64,000 bases of DNA from Lichenibacterium minor (lineage in GTDB: Bacteria > Pseudomonadota > Alphaproteobacteria > Rhizobiales > Beijerinckiaceae), in assembly GCF_004137685.1 (NCBI RefSeq), contig NZ_QYBB01000004.1:62001-126000 (forward strand), written 5' to 3'. The translations under genes and the position numbers were made by a program. The notes beneath the pieces are model-generated. The model was not told where the DNA came from and did not search any database. It worked only from the letters and a program-made list of their open reading frames with translations. The first letter of the stretch is position 1, and each line of letters opens with the position of its first letter. Positions 27,307 to 37,300 of this stretch are shown here, piece by piece.

Positions 27307-28839
27307 CTACCGCTTGCGCCGCAGCGGCACGCGCACGCCGGCGCAGCGCAGCGCCACGGCCAGCGCCGCGCCGTAGACGGCGGCGCCGCCCGCCCCGGTG
27401 ACGCCGAGGTGGACCAGGTCGGCGAAGCGGAGGTCCGCCGTCGCGGCGCCGATGCGCCCGTCGGCGGCGAAGACGTAGAGGATCAGCGCCACCGCGGCGG
27501 CATCCACCGCCAGCGCGACCCTCAGCACCGTGTCGTCCGGCCGGACGACGTGCTGCAGGTGGCCGATGAAGCCGAGCACGAGCAGGTTGATCCAGGCGCC
27601 CACCGCGGTCGCGGTGGCGAGGCCGGCGGCGCCGAAGGGCCGGTACAGCGCGAGCTTGAGGGACAGGTTGAACGCGACCGCGAGCAGGGACGCCGCCATC
27701 GGCACCGTCGTGTTGCCCCGCGCCTGGAAGCCGGAGCGCGCCGACGAGATCAGCAGGAAGGGCATGAGCCCGAACCCGTAGGCGCTGAGCACGGCGCCCG
27801 AGGCCGCAGCCGCTTCGGCGGTGAACTTTCCCCGCAGGAACACGCCGCGCATGATCTCGTCCGGGATCAGCACGAAGGCGATGAAGAAGGGCGCCGCCAG
27901 GACCAGCGTGAGAGCGACCGTGCGGTTCTGCGCCCGCAGCGCGCCGGCCGGGTCGCCCGCGGAAAAGTACCGGCTCATCTCGGGCAGCAGCACCGTGCCG
28001 GCGGCGACGCCGATGACCCCGATGGGGAGCTGGAAGATGCGGTCGGCGTAATAGATCGAGGAGGGTCCGCCGGCGGGCAGGAGGGACGAGATGATCGTGT
28101 CCGCGAAGATGGCGATCTGCGGGCCCGCCGAGCCGATCACCGCCGGCCCGAGCGCGCGGAAGAACCGACGCACGTCGCCGTCCAGCCGCGGGCGCACGAC
28201 GCGCTCGATCACGCCCGCCCGCCGCGCCGCGCCAAACATCAGGGCGAGCTGCGCGATCCCCGACACGGTGACGCCGACGCTGGCCGCCACGCCGGCGTCG
28301 GGAAAGGCCCAGCCCACGGCCAGGAAGGCCATCATGACGACGTTGAGCAGCACGGGCGCGAAGGCGGCGGCGGCGAACCTGCGATGGGCGTTCAGCGTGC
28401 CCGACTGCAGCGTCACCAGCACCATGCAGAACAGGTAGGGGAAGGTGATCCGCGTCATCAGCACGGCATGGGCGAACTTCGCCGGCTCGGCGTCGAAGCC
28501 CGGCGCCAGCAACCCGACGAGCTGCGGCGTGAACAGCTCGGCGAGGAGCAGCACGGCCGCCTGGGTGAGCAGCAGGATCGTGAAGATCTGGCTGGCGAAG
28601 CCCCCCGCGGCGCCGGGGCCGCGGCGCTCCAGCACGCGCGAATAGGAGGGCACGTAGGCGGCGTTGAAGGCGCCCTCGCCGAAGATGGCGCGGAACTGGT
28701 TCGGCAGGCGGAAGGCGACGAAGAACGCGTCCGCGACCGCCCCCGCGCCGAGCAGCGTGCCCAGCATCACGTCGCGCAGGAACCCCGTCGCGCGCGACAC
28801 CAGCGTGATGCCGCCGACGGAAAGCAGGTGTCTGTACAT
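27307..28839 (-). CDS. murJ: Lipid II flippase MurJ
   Basis: A 510-residue polytopic membrane protein of the MviN/MurJ family that flips lipid II to the periplasm. It opens MYRHLLSVGGITLVSRATGF and has the typical LRDVMLG and EGAFNAAYVPSYS segments and about 14 predicted helices. The start at 28839 fits the family; an in-frame extension to 28920 is Arg/Pro-rich and unlikely. Length is normal. It lies downstream of sodB on the same strand with a 238-bp gap that includes a hairpin, so they are probably separate units. Confidence 0.95.
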   Translation of the reverse strand: MYRHLLSVGGITLVSRATGFLRDVMLGTLLGAGAVADAFFVAFRLPNQFRAIFGEGAFNAAYVPSYSRVLERRGPGAAGGFASQIFTILLLTQAAVLLLAELFTPQLVGLLAPGFDAEPAKFAHAVLMTRITFPYLFCMVLVTLQSGTLNAHRRFAAAAFAPVLLNVVMMAFLAVGWAFPDAGVAASVGVTVSGIAQLALMFGAARRAGVIERVVRPRLDGDVRRFFRALGPAVIGSAGPQIAIFADTIISSLLPAGGPSSIYYADRIFQLPIGVIGVAAGTVLLPEMSRYFSAGDPAGALRAQNRTVALTLVLAAPFFIAFVLIPDEIMRGVFLRGKFTAEAAAASGAVLSAYGFGLMPFLLISSARSGFQARGNTTVPMAASLLAVAFNLSLKLALYRPFGAAGLATATAVGAWINLLVLGFIGHLQHVVRPDDTVLRVALAVDAAAVALILYVFAADGRIGAATADLRFADLVHLGVTGAGGAAVYGAALAVALRCAGVRVPLRRKR

Positions 28840-29052
28840 CCGGGCCCGCGCTTGCCGGGCCGCCCGCGGCGGCCCGTCCTCCTTCGCGGGCCACCGAGGC
28901 CCGCGACCTGACACTGGCATGTGCCGGCGATGGGCGCGCGCCGGGGGTGGCCCGACACGCGCGGCCCGATCCGAAAGCTCCGCCGCCGACGCGGCGGCGC
29001 CCGGACCGGGCCGGGATCAATCGATCACGCGACGCTTGCCCGGGCGGTGCGG

Positions 29053-29073
29053 GGCGCCCCCGGCGGGGGCGCC
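29053..29073 (-). terminator. Strong GC hairpin just after sodB
   Basis: A 9-bp perfect stem GGCGCCCCC-GGC-GGGGGCGCC starts 5 nt past the sodB stop on the minus strand. There is no U-run, so it may act as a 3'-end stabiliser or with Rho. Confidence 0.4.
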
Positions 29074-29077
29074 GCCC

Positions 29078-29677
29078 TCACTTGACGGCGGCCTGGTACA
29101 GCTCGTCGACGTGGTCCCAGTTGACGAGGTTGTCGACGAAGGCCTTGAGGTAGTCGGGGCGGCGGTTGCGGTAGTCGATGTAGTAGGAGTGCTCCCACAC
29201 GTCCACGCCGAGGATGGGATGGGCCCCCTGCACCAGCGGGCTTTCGCCGTTGGCGGTCTTCATGACCTCGACCTTGCCGTCCTTCACGGCGAACCAGGCC
29301 CAGCCCGAACCGAACTGCGTGGTGCCGGCCTCGATGAACTTGGCGTTGGCGGCTTCGAGCGAGCCGAAGCTGTCGACCAGCGCCTTCTCGACCGCGCCCG
29401 ACGGCTTGCCGCCGCCGTTCGGCTTCATCCACTGCCAGAAGTGGATGTGGTTGTAATGCTGGCCCGCGTTGTTGAAGAGGCCCTGGTTCTTGCCGAAGGC
29501 GCCCTTGACGACCTCCTCGACGGGCTTGCCTTCGAACTCGGTGCCTTCCAGCAGCTTGTTGCCGTTGGTCACGTAGGCCTGGTGATGCTTGTCGTGATGG
29601 AATTCCAGCGTCTCCTTCGACATGTAGGGAGACAGCGCGTCGTAGCTGTAGGGCAGCTCGGGAAGCGTGAAGGCCAT
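29078..29677 (-). CDS. sodB: Fe/Mn superoxide dismutase
   Basis: A 199-residue superoxide dismutase. The four metal ligands are intact: His27 (FHHDKHH), His77 (QHYNHIHFW), Asp159 and His163 (DVWEHSYYIDYRNRR). The sequence is of the SodB type; the choice between Fe and Mn cannot be settled by eye. AGGAG lies 8 nt before the ATG at 29677. It is transcribed divergently from an uncharacterised membrane protein, with 179 bp between. No signal peptide is present, so it is cytosolic. Confidence 0.95.
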   Translation of the reverse strand: MAFTLPELPYSYDALSPYMSKETLEFHHDKHHQAYVTNGNKLLEGTEFEGKPVEEVVKGAFGKNQGLFNNAGQHYNHIHFWQWMKPNGGGKPSGAVEKALVDSFGSLEAANAKFIEAGTTQFGSGWAWFAVKDGKVEVMKTANGESPLVQGAHPILGVDVWEHSYYIDYRNRRPDYLKAFVDNLVNWDHVDELYQAAVK

Positions 29678-29856
29678 GGTCGAAGCTCCTGGTGCGAAAG
29701 GTCCGGGCGGGACTCGGCTCAGCAGTGCCGCCGCCCCGCCGGGGAACCTAGTGGGGCGGACCCGCCCCGGCAACGCCGCACCGGGCCCCGCTTTGCGTCG
29801 CCCTGGCTTCCTGTGTAACGGTTCGCCGGGCTGCATGCGGTGGCGGAGTTGATCGA

Positions 29857-30504
29857 ATGGCTTGGGTGATCGCCGTCCTGGGCGCCGCGCTGGCGGCGGG
29901 CGGGGGTGTTTCGCTGTGGAACGGCAGCGGCTACATCCGGCTCGACTGGGGCCAGGCCGAGACCGTTGCGGGCACGGTCGCTTTGTCGGCCGGCGTGGTC
30001 ACGCTCGCCATCGCGGCCGTGCTCTTCACCCTGCGTGACCTCGCGCGGCGGCAGCCGCTGGCCGCCGCGTCCGGCGTGGGGCTGGAAGCCGTGCACCTGC
30101 CGGACGATGCCGGCACGCCGGCGCCCCCCGCGCGCCGAAGCCTCGCCGGGCGGCTGGCCACGGTCGGCCTGCCCAAGGCCGAGACCGCCGCGCCCGACGC
30201 GCCGGTTGCAGCCCCCGACCTCGACGAACCCTTCACCGATTCGCACCCGCTGCACGACCCGACCCCCAGCGCACCGCCCGAGCCGCTCCCCGACCCGCGC
30301 GCCCGCGCCGTCCCCGAAGCGCCGCGGCCGATCGCGCCGATGCTGCCGGAAGCCCCCACGGTGGTGGGCCGCTACGAGGCGAACGGCGCGTCCTACGTGC
30401 TGTTCTCCGACGGGACCATCGAGGTCGAGACCGACAGCGGCACGCATCGCTTCGCCTCGATGGCGGCGCTGAAGGACCACATCGAGCGCCAGGACGCGGT
30501 CTGA
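29857..30504 (+). CDS. Two-span membrane protein of unknown function
   Basis: A 215-residue protein with two N-terminal hydrophobic segments (about 2-20 and 37-58), then a Pro/Ala/Asp-rich linker (about 75-165), and a compact C-terminal segment YEANGASYVLFSDGTIEVET followed by a helix (FASMAALKDHIERQ). The C-terminal part looks like a small conserved domain seen at the end of several Hyphomicrobiales membrane proteins, but I cannot name it. It is nearly abutting and convergent with the VOC protein (14 bp between stops). Confidence 0.75.
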   Translation: MAWVIAVLGAALAAGGGVSLWNGSGYIRLDWGQAETVAGTVALSAGVVTLAIAAVLFTLRDLARRQPLAAASGVGLEAVHLPDDAGTPAPPARRSLAGRLATVGLPKAETAAPDAPVAAPDLDEPFTDSHPLHDPTPSAPPEPLPDPRARAVPEAPRPIAPMLPEAPTVVGRYEANGASYVLFSDGTIEVETDSGTHRFASMAALKDHIERQDAV

Positions 30505-30518
30505 AAGCCGTTCGACCC

Positions 30519-31037
30519 TCAGCGCGCCGCCAAAAGGTCTTCGAGGTCGAGCCGCCGCGTGAACATGGCGAGGCGCCCCGCGGCGTCGGTCGGCCACGCG
30601 TCGCGGGGCCTGTCCCGGTAGAGTTCGACGCCGTTGCCGTCCGGGTCGCGCAGGTACAGGGCTTCGCTGACGCCATGGTCGCTGGCGCCGTCGAGCGGGA
30701 TGCCGGCGACGATCAGCCGGCGTAGGGCGTCGGCCAGGGCGGCGCGGGTCGGGTATAGCACGGCCGTGTGGTAGAGCCCGGTCGTGCCGGGCGCGGGGGG
30801 CCGCCCGCCCAGGCTTTCCCAGGTGTTCAGGCCGATCTGGTGGTGGTAGCCGCCCGCCGACACGAAGGCGGCCTGCGTGCCGAACCGCTGCATCAGCTCG
30901 AAGCCGAGCACCCCGCAGTAGAACCCGAGCGCGCGGTCGAGGTCCGCCACCTTGAGGTGGACGTGGCCGATGGTGGCGCCCGGGTGGATCGGGCCGAAGC
31001 CCGACGGGGGCATGGAGGTATCGGGCGTATCAGTCAT
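30519..31037 (-). CDS. VOC-family (glyoxalase/dioxygenase-like) protein
   Basis: A 172-residue vicinal-oxygen-chelate metalloenzyme. Candidate metal ligands are the His in TIGHVHLKV, the His pair in GGYHHQIG, the His in LYHTAVL and the Glu in GNGVELYRD. It resembles the N-terminal half of CatE-type catechol 2,3-dioxygenases (DLDRALGFYCGVLGF), but substrate assignment is open. The ATG at 31037 fits the conserved start. It is divergent from the efflux operon with 159 bp between, so it may share control with it. Confidence 0.85.
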   Translation of the reverse strand: MTDTPDTSMPPSGFGPIHPGATIGHVHLKVADLDRALGFYCGVLGFELMQRFGTQAAFVSAGGYHHQIGLNTWESLGGRPPAPGTTGLYHTAVLYPTRAALADALRRLIVAGIPLDGASDHGVSEALYLRDPDGNGVELYRDRPRDAWPTDAAGRLAMFTRRLDLEDLLAAR

Positions 31038-31196
31038 GGCGGCGGATCCTGGCTGCGGGACGGGCGTCCCCCCACGATGTGCAGCGATCGGATGGAAATG
31101 CCACAGGGATGAAACGCGGGCGGGATGGGCTGGCCTTCGTTTCGCCGGTAAAGACTTCCTAAACAGGGGGACCGCGCGGAACGATCTTCGGCGGGA

Positions 31197-32837
31197 GTGA
31201 AGCGGGAGTCGGGCCAGGTGGCAAGCCACGCCGTGGGGGCGGCACGAGGGGACGGGCCGCGCGGGGCGCGGCAGGCTTCGCCGGGTCTCGCCGTGGCGGC
31301 GCTGGCGGCGGGCGCGCTGGCGGTTTCGCTCGGGGCCTGCTCGTTCGACGAAGTGCGGCCCGGCGTCGACCAGCCGACGCCCGTCGCCTTCTCGCACGCG
31401 CCCGGCGAAGCCCCGGCGAAGCCCCTGCCCGTCGACTGGCCGAAGATCTTCGGCGCGCCGGAGCTGACCCGGCTGGCCGGGCTCACCGCGCACGACAATT
31501 TCGATGTCGCCGCCGCGGCGGCGCGGATCGTCCAGGCCGACGCCCAGACGGCTGTGGCGAGCGCCGCGCTGTTCCCGCAGGTCACCTCCAGCGACACGGG
31601 CAGCCGCAACTTTTCGCCCGCCAGCATCCGGTCGGGCACGGGCCTCGCGGCCGGGCGGGGGGTGACGGCCGCGAACGCCTTCAACCTCGGCCTCACGGCG
31701 AGCTACGAGCTCGACCTGTGGGGGCGCAACCGGTTCAACAGCCTCGCGGCGGCGCAGAACGCCGTGGCGACGCGCTATGCCAGGGACACGGTGGTGCTGT
31801 CCTCCGTGGCGTCGGTCGCCAACAGCTATTTCTCGCTCCTGTCGGCGCAGGACCGCCTGAGGATCGCCGACCAGAACCTCAAGGAGGCCCGGTTCGGCCT
31901 CGAGGCCGTCAAGGGGCGCCTGTCCGTCGGCACCGTCACGGCGCTGGAGGTGGCGCAGCAGCAGAGCGTGGTCGAGCAGCAGCTCGCCCTGTTCCCGCCC
32001 CTGCAGCAGCAGCTCCAGCAGGCCAAGACCGCCATCGCGCTGCTCACCGGCCGCGCGCCGGAAAGCCTGGCGATCCGGGGCGGGAGCCTTGATGCGCTGA
32101 AGCCGCCCGCGATCCCGGCCGGCCTGCCGTCGCAGGTGATCCGCCGGCGCCCCGACGTGGCCGAGGCCGCGGCGCTGCTGTCGTCGGCCGACGCTTCGGT
32201 CCTGACGGCCCGCGCCGACCTGTTCCCGCGGCTGACCCTCACCGGGACGGGCGGCGTCGAAAGCCTGGCGCTGCGCAACCTCCTGTCGCCCGGCGCGGTC
32301 TTCGGCTCGTTCGGCCTGGGCCTCGCCTCGCCGCTGCTCGACGGCGGCGCGCTCAAGGGCGAGCTCGACCTGCAGCGCGGGCGGGACCTCGAATATCTCC
32401 AGGACTTCCGCAGGTCGCTGGTGCAATCCTTCGTCGACGTCGAGAACGCGCTGATCGCCGTGCAGCAGAACGCCGAGCACGAGAAGCGCTTGGCCGCCGT
32501 CGTGACCTCGGCGCGACTCGCCTTCGACATCACCAAGGCCCGCCTGCGCGAGGGGACCATCGACATCCTGACCGTGATCAACACCGAACAAACGCTGTTT
32601 TCGGCGCTCGACGCCCAGGCGGTGGTGCGGCTGGCACGCTTCACCGCGCTGTCGAGCCTCGCTCAGGCAATCGGCGGGGGGTGGACGCGTCCGGAGCTGC
32701 TGGAACTGCCGTCGCTCGACGGCCTCGAGCCCGTGCCCCTCGACGCCGTGGCGCCGGGCGCGACGCCGGCGCAGGGGCTCGCGACCGACCGGGGCGGTTA
32801 CACGGCGGGCGGGCCGGTGTCGGCGGGGAAGTCATGA
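31197..32837 (+). CDS. NodT-family outer membrane efflux lipoprotein (TolC-like)
   Basis: A 546-residue outer-membrane factor of an RND tripartite pump. The GTG at 31197 has GGCGGGA close upstream. A signal peptide ends in lipobox LGAC. Two repeated OEP domains follow, with typical segments SYELDLWGRNRFNSLAAA and LDGGALKGELDLQRGRD-like; the first is near residue 170. It is first in a four-gene operon: its TGA overlaps the adaptor ATG (ATGA). Substrates are unknown. Confidence 0.9.
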   Translation: MKRESGQVASHAVGAARGDGPRGARQASPGLAVAALAAGALAVSLGACSFDEVRPGVDQPTPVAFSHAPGEAPAKPLPVDWPKIFGAPELTRLAGLTAHDNFDVAAAAARIVQADAQTAVASAALFPQVTSSDTGSRNFSPASIRSGTGLAAGRGVTAANAFNLGLTASYELDLWGRNRFNSLAAAQNAVATRYARDTVVLSSVASVANSYFSLLSAQDRLRIADQNLKEARFGLEAVKGRLSVGTVTALEVAQQQSVVEQQLALFPPLQQQLQQAKTAIALLTGRAPESLAIRGGSLDALKPPAIPAGLPSQVIRRRPDVAEAAALLSSADASVLTARADLFPRLTLTGTGGVESLALRNLLSPGAVFGSFGLGLASPLLDGGALKGELDLQRGRDLEYLQDFRRSLVQSFVDVENALIAVQQNAEHEKRLAAVVTSARLAFDITKARLREGTIDILTVINTEQTLFSALDAQAVVRLARFTALSSLAQAIGGGWTRPELLELPSLDGLEPVPLDAVAPGATPAQGLATDRGGYTAGGPVSAGKS

Positions 32838-34204
32838 AGCGCGTCATCCTCCTGTTGGTCATCCTGGCGACCGGCGCCGCCGTGGTGGCGGAACGGTTCC
32901 CCGCCATCCACGCCCGCGTGCCCTGGATGCCGAACGTGCCGGGCCTGACCCAGACCGCGGCGGAGAAGCCGGCCGACGGCGAGGGCGGGGACGGCAAGAA
33001 GCGCCGCCGCTTCGCCGCCGACGGGCCGATCCCCGTCCTCGCCGCGCAGGCCCGCTACGCCGACGTGCCGGTGACGGCCGACGTGCTCGGAACCGTGCAG
33101 GCGACCAACAGCGTCCTGGTGCGCAGCCAGGTGGACGGCAAGCTGGTCGAGATCGACTTCAAGGAAGGCCAGGACGTCAAGCGCGGCGACGTCGTCGCCC
33201 GCATCGATCCCGCAACCTACAAGGCGCTCTACGACAGCGCCGTGGCCAAGAAGGCGCAGGACGAGGCGCTGGTCAACAACGCGCAGGTCGACCTCGTCCG
33301 CTACCAGAAGCTGGCCGAAACCCAGTACGGGTCGCACCAGCAGGCCGACACCCAGAAGGCGCTGGTGGCGCAATACACGGCGCAGCTGGCCCAGGACCAG
33401 GCGGCGATCGACAACACCAAGGCGACGTTGGACTACGCGACGATCCGTTCGCCGATCGACGGGCGCACCGGCATCCGGCAGGTGGACCAGGGCAACCTCG
33501 TCCACGCCAGCGACTCGACCGGCATCGTCACGGTCGCCCAGGTCAAGCCCATCGCGGCGGTGTTCAACCTGCCCCAGCAATGGTTGCGGCAGGTCAACGG
33601 CGCCGCCGCCAAAGGGGCGCTGCGGCTCGAAGCCCGCGACGGCACGACGGGCGACCTGCTCGACACCGGCACGCTGCAGGTGGTGGACAACATCGTGGAC
33701 CAGACCACCGGCACGGTGAAGATGAAGGGCAGCTTCCCCAACGCCGACGCCCAGCTCTGGCCCGGGCAGTTCGTGAACCTGCGCCTCTACGTCGACACGC
33801 TGAGCCACGTCGTGGTGGTGCCCACCCCCGCCGTGCAGCGCGGCCCCGACGGGCCTTTCGCCTACCGCGTCGAGGACGGAAAGGCCGTCATGACCAAGAT
33901 CCAGACCGGGCGCCAGACCGAGGCCGACACGGTCGTGACGGGCGGCCTCGTGCCGCCCGCCGAGGTGATCACCACGGGATTCACGCGGCTCACCGACGGC
34001 ACCAAGGTGGCGGTGTCGACCGCCACGGCCTCGGCCGAACCGGCGAAGCCGGGCGACGCGGCGAAGCCGGCCGAACCCGCTGCCGGGCAGGCCGAGGCCG
34101 CTGCCGTTTCCGACCACGCCGCCGACGCCAAGGCCGACGCCGAAGCCGGCGGCCCCGACGCCGTGAAGCATCGCCGCCGCCGGCGCGACGGGGCGGCGAA
34201 CTGA
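32834..34204 (+). CDS. RND efflux periplasmic adaptor (MdtA-like)
   Basis: A 456-residue membrane fusion protein. The N-terminal segment VILLLVILATGAAVVA acts as a signal or anchor. The biotinyl-lipoyl-like halves (VRSQVDGKLVEI; DYATIRSPIDGRTG) flank a helical hairpin rich in Ala/Gln, then a beta-barrel region. The last ~70 residues are an unusual Ala/Glu/Lys-rich tail ending in HRRRRRDGAAN, well beyond the usual family end. Its start overlaps the NodT-type stop by 4 nt and two RND pumps follow, the MdtABC arrangement. Confidence 0.92.
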   Translation: MKRVILLLVILATGAAVVAERFPAIHARVPWMPNVPGLTQTAAEKPADGEGGDGKKRRRFAADGPIPVLAAQARYADVPVTADVLGTVQATNSVLVRSQVDGKLVEIDFKEGQDVKRGDVVARIDPATYKALYDSAVAKKAQDEALVNNAQVDLVRYQKLAETQYGSHQQADTQKALVAQYTAQLAQDQAAIDNTKATLDYATIRSPIDGRTGIRQVDQGNLVHASDSTGIVTVAQVKPIAAVFNLPQQWLRQVNGAAAKGALRLEARDGTTGDLLDTGTLQVVDNIVDQTTGTVKMKGSFPNADAQLWPGQFVNLRLYVDTLSHVVVVPTPAVQRGPDGPFAYRVEDGKAVMTKIQTGRQTEADTVVTGGLVPPAEVITTGFTRLTDGTKVAVSTATASAEPAKPGDAAKPAEPAAGQAEAAAVSDHAADAKADAEAGGPDAVKHRRRRRDGAAN

Positions 34205-34346
34205 TGCCGGCCGTCCCGCCAAACGTCCCCGCGCCGGCGTGGGCCAGGCGGAAAGGTCCGTCCGACGGCCGGCGGCCGGCGGCCGACATCGCGATCCTGC
34301 ATCCCGGCCTCGGCGGGGACGAGCCCTGGGGGGGATGCGGAACCCC

Positions 34347-37300
34347 ATGAACATTTCCGCCCCGTTCATCCTGCGGCCGGTCGCGACGGCGCTGCTCGCC
34401 GTGGCGGTGCTGCTGGCCGGGCTCATGGGCTACAAGCAGCTGTCGGTGTCGTCGCTGCCCCAGGTGGACTTCCCCACCGTCCAGGTCACGACCCAGCTCC
34501 CCGGCGCCAACCCGGACACGATCGCCACGCTGGTGACGGCGCCGCTGGAGCGGCAGTTCGGCCAGATCCCGTCGCTCGCCGCCATGTCGTCGCAGAGCTC
34601 CTTCGGGCTCAGCCAGGTGACGCTGCAGTTCAACCTCGACCGCGACATCGACGCCGCCGCGCAGGACGTGCAGTCCGGCATCAACGCCGCGGCCTCGACG
34701 CTGCCCAGGAACCTCCCCTACCCGCCGGTCTATTCCAAGGTGAACCCGGCCGACACGCCGGTGCTGACGCTGGCGCTGACCTCGCGGGCCACCCCGCTGC
34801 GCGAGCTCAGCGACGTCGCCGACACCGTGCTGGCGCCGAAGATTTCCCAGGTGTCCGGCGTCGGGCACGTGTCGATCGAGGGCAACATCCGCCCGGCCGT
34901 GCGCATCCAGGCCGACCTGCCGCGGCTCGCCGCCTATGCGATCTCGCTCGAGGACCTGCGCGCCGCCGTGGTGGCCGCCAACGTCGCGGCCGCCAAGGGA
35001 TCGCTCGACGGCACGAGCCAGGCCTACACGATCGCCGCCAACGACCAGATCGACGCCGCGGCATCCTACGAGACGGTCGTGGTCGCCTATCGCAACGGGG
35101 CACCCGTGCTGCTGCGCGACGTGGCGAAGGTGGTGGACGGGCTCGAGAACAGCCGCGTCGGCGGGTGGTACGCCGGCGAGCCCGCGGTGATCATCGACGT
35201 GCAGCGCCAGCCCGGCGCCAACGTGGTGGAAACGGTGGACCGCGTGCTGCGCGAGCTGCCCCAGCTGCAGAAATCCCTCAGCGCCGGCGTGACGCTGAAG
35301 GTCGTGCACGATTCCACCGACACGATCCGCGCCTCGATCCGCGACGTCGAATTCACGCTGGTGCTGGCCGCCGGCCTCGTGGTGCTGGTGGTGCTGCTGT
35401 TCCTGCGCACCGTGCGGGCCACGATCATCGCCGGGGTGGCGCTGCCGCTGTCCATCGTCGCCACCTTCGGGGTCATGTGGGCCGCCGGCTTCAGCCTGGA
35501 CAACCTCAGCCTGATGGCGCTGACGGTCGGCACGGGCTTCGTGGTCGACGACGCCATCGTGATGATCGAGAACGTCGTGCGGCAGATCGAGGACGGCGAG
35601 CCGCCGCTCGGGGCGGCGCTGAAGGGCGCGCGCGAGATCGGCTTCACGGTGGTGTCGCTGACGGCGTCGCTGATCGCGGTGTTCATCCCGTTGCTGTTCA
35701 TGAGCGGCATCGTGGGGCGGATGTTCCGCGAGTTCGCCCTCACGCTCACCTTCGCCGTCATCGTGTCGGCGGTCGTCTCGCTGACCCTCACGCCGATGAT
35801 GTGCGGCCGGCTGCTGCGGGCGCCGCGGCACGGCGCGCGCGAGCCCTGGTTCCTGCGCGCCGCCGAGGCGCCCGTCGGCTGGATGGCGCGCGGCTACGAG
35901 GTGTCGCTCGGCTGGGCCCTGCGCCGGCAGGGGCTGATGACGGTGGTGTCGCTGCTCACCCTGGGCCTCACCGTCTACCTCTACGTGATCGTGCCCAAGG
36001 GCTTCCTGCCCGTGCAGGACACGGGGCTGATCGACGTCGTGCTCGAAGGCGCGCCGTCGGCCTCCTTCGCCGAGATGGCCCGGCTGCAGGCGGAGGCCGA
36101 GGCGGCCGTGCGCGGGGACCCGGCCGTCACCGGCGTGGTGGCGGTGCTGGGCGTCGGCACGTTGAACCCCACCTCCAACGTGGCCCACCTCCAGCTCACC
36201 CTGAAGCCGTCGGACGACCGCCGGGAGGATGCGGGAACGGTCGCCGAGCGCGTCCGCGGGGAGCTCGGCGCCATCCCCGGCGCGACCGCCTTCGTCAAGC
36301 CCGTGCAGGACATCCAGATCGCCACCTCGGCGAGCCGTTCGCAGTACCAGTACACGCTGACCGGCACCGATGCCGCCCAGGTGACGAACTGGTCGAACAA
36401 GCTCGTGCGCCGCCTCAAGCGCGACCCGCGTTTCGCCCACGTGGCCGACGAGGTGCAGGACGGGGGCCTTCGCGCCTTCGTGGACATCGACCGGGCCAAG
36501 GCCGGGCGCCTCGGCGTCACGGCGCAGATGATCGACGACACGCTGAACGACGCCTTCGGACAGCGCCAGATCTCGACCATCTACGGCCAATCGAACCAGT
36601 ACCGCGTGATCCTGGAAGCGGCGCCGGGCTCGGCCGACGACCCCCGCGTCCTCGACAAGCTCTACGTCGGGGTGACGAGCGGCACCACGACGGCGCAAAC
36701 CTCGACGGGCGGCGTGACGACGGCCGCCACCACCACGGCCGCGACCCCCGGCGCCCAGGTGCCGCTCGTGTCCTTCGCCACCCTGAAACGCACGACGGCG
36801 CCGCTCAGCGTGGCCCACCGGGAGCAGTTCCCGGCCGCGGCCCTGTCGTTCGATCTCGCCGACGGCGCGTCGCTGGGCCAGGCGGTGGCGGGCATCGCCG
36901 AAGCCGAGCGCGACATCGGCATGCCGGAAGCGCTGGTCGGCGCCTTCGGGGCCGACGCCGCCGAGTTCCAGCACTCGCTCGCCGGCGAGCCCTGGCTGGT
37001 GCTGGCGGCCGTGGTGACGATCTATCTCGTGCTGGGCGTCCTCTACGAAAGCTTCGTCCACCCCCTCACCATCCTGTCGACCCTGCCGTCGGCCGGCGTC
37101 GGCGCCCTGCTGGCCCTGATGGCCACGGGGCACGAACTGTCGATCGTGGCGCTGATCGGCATCATCCTGCTCATGGGCATCGTGAAGAAGAACGCCATCA
37201 TGATGATCGACTTCGCCACCGCGGCGGAGCGCGACGAGGGGCTCACGCCCTTCGACGCGATCGAGCGCGCCTGCCGCCTCCGCTTCAGGCCCATCATGAT

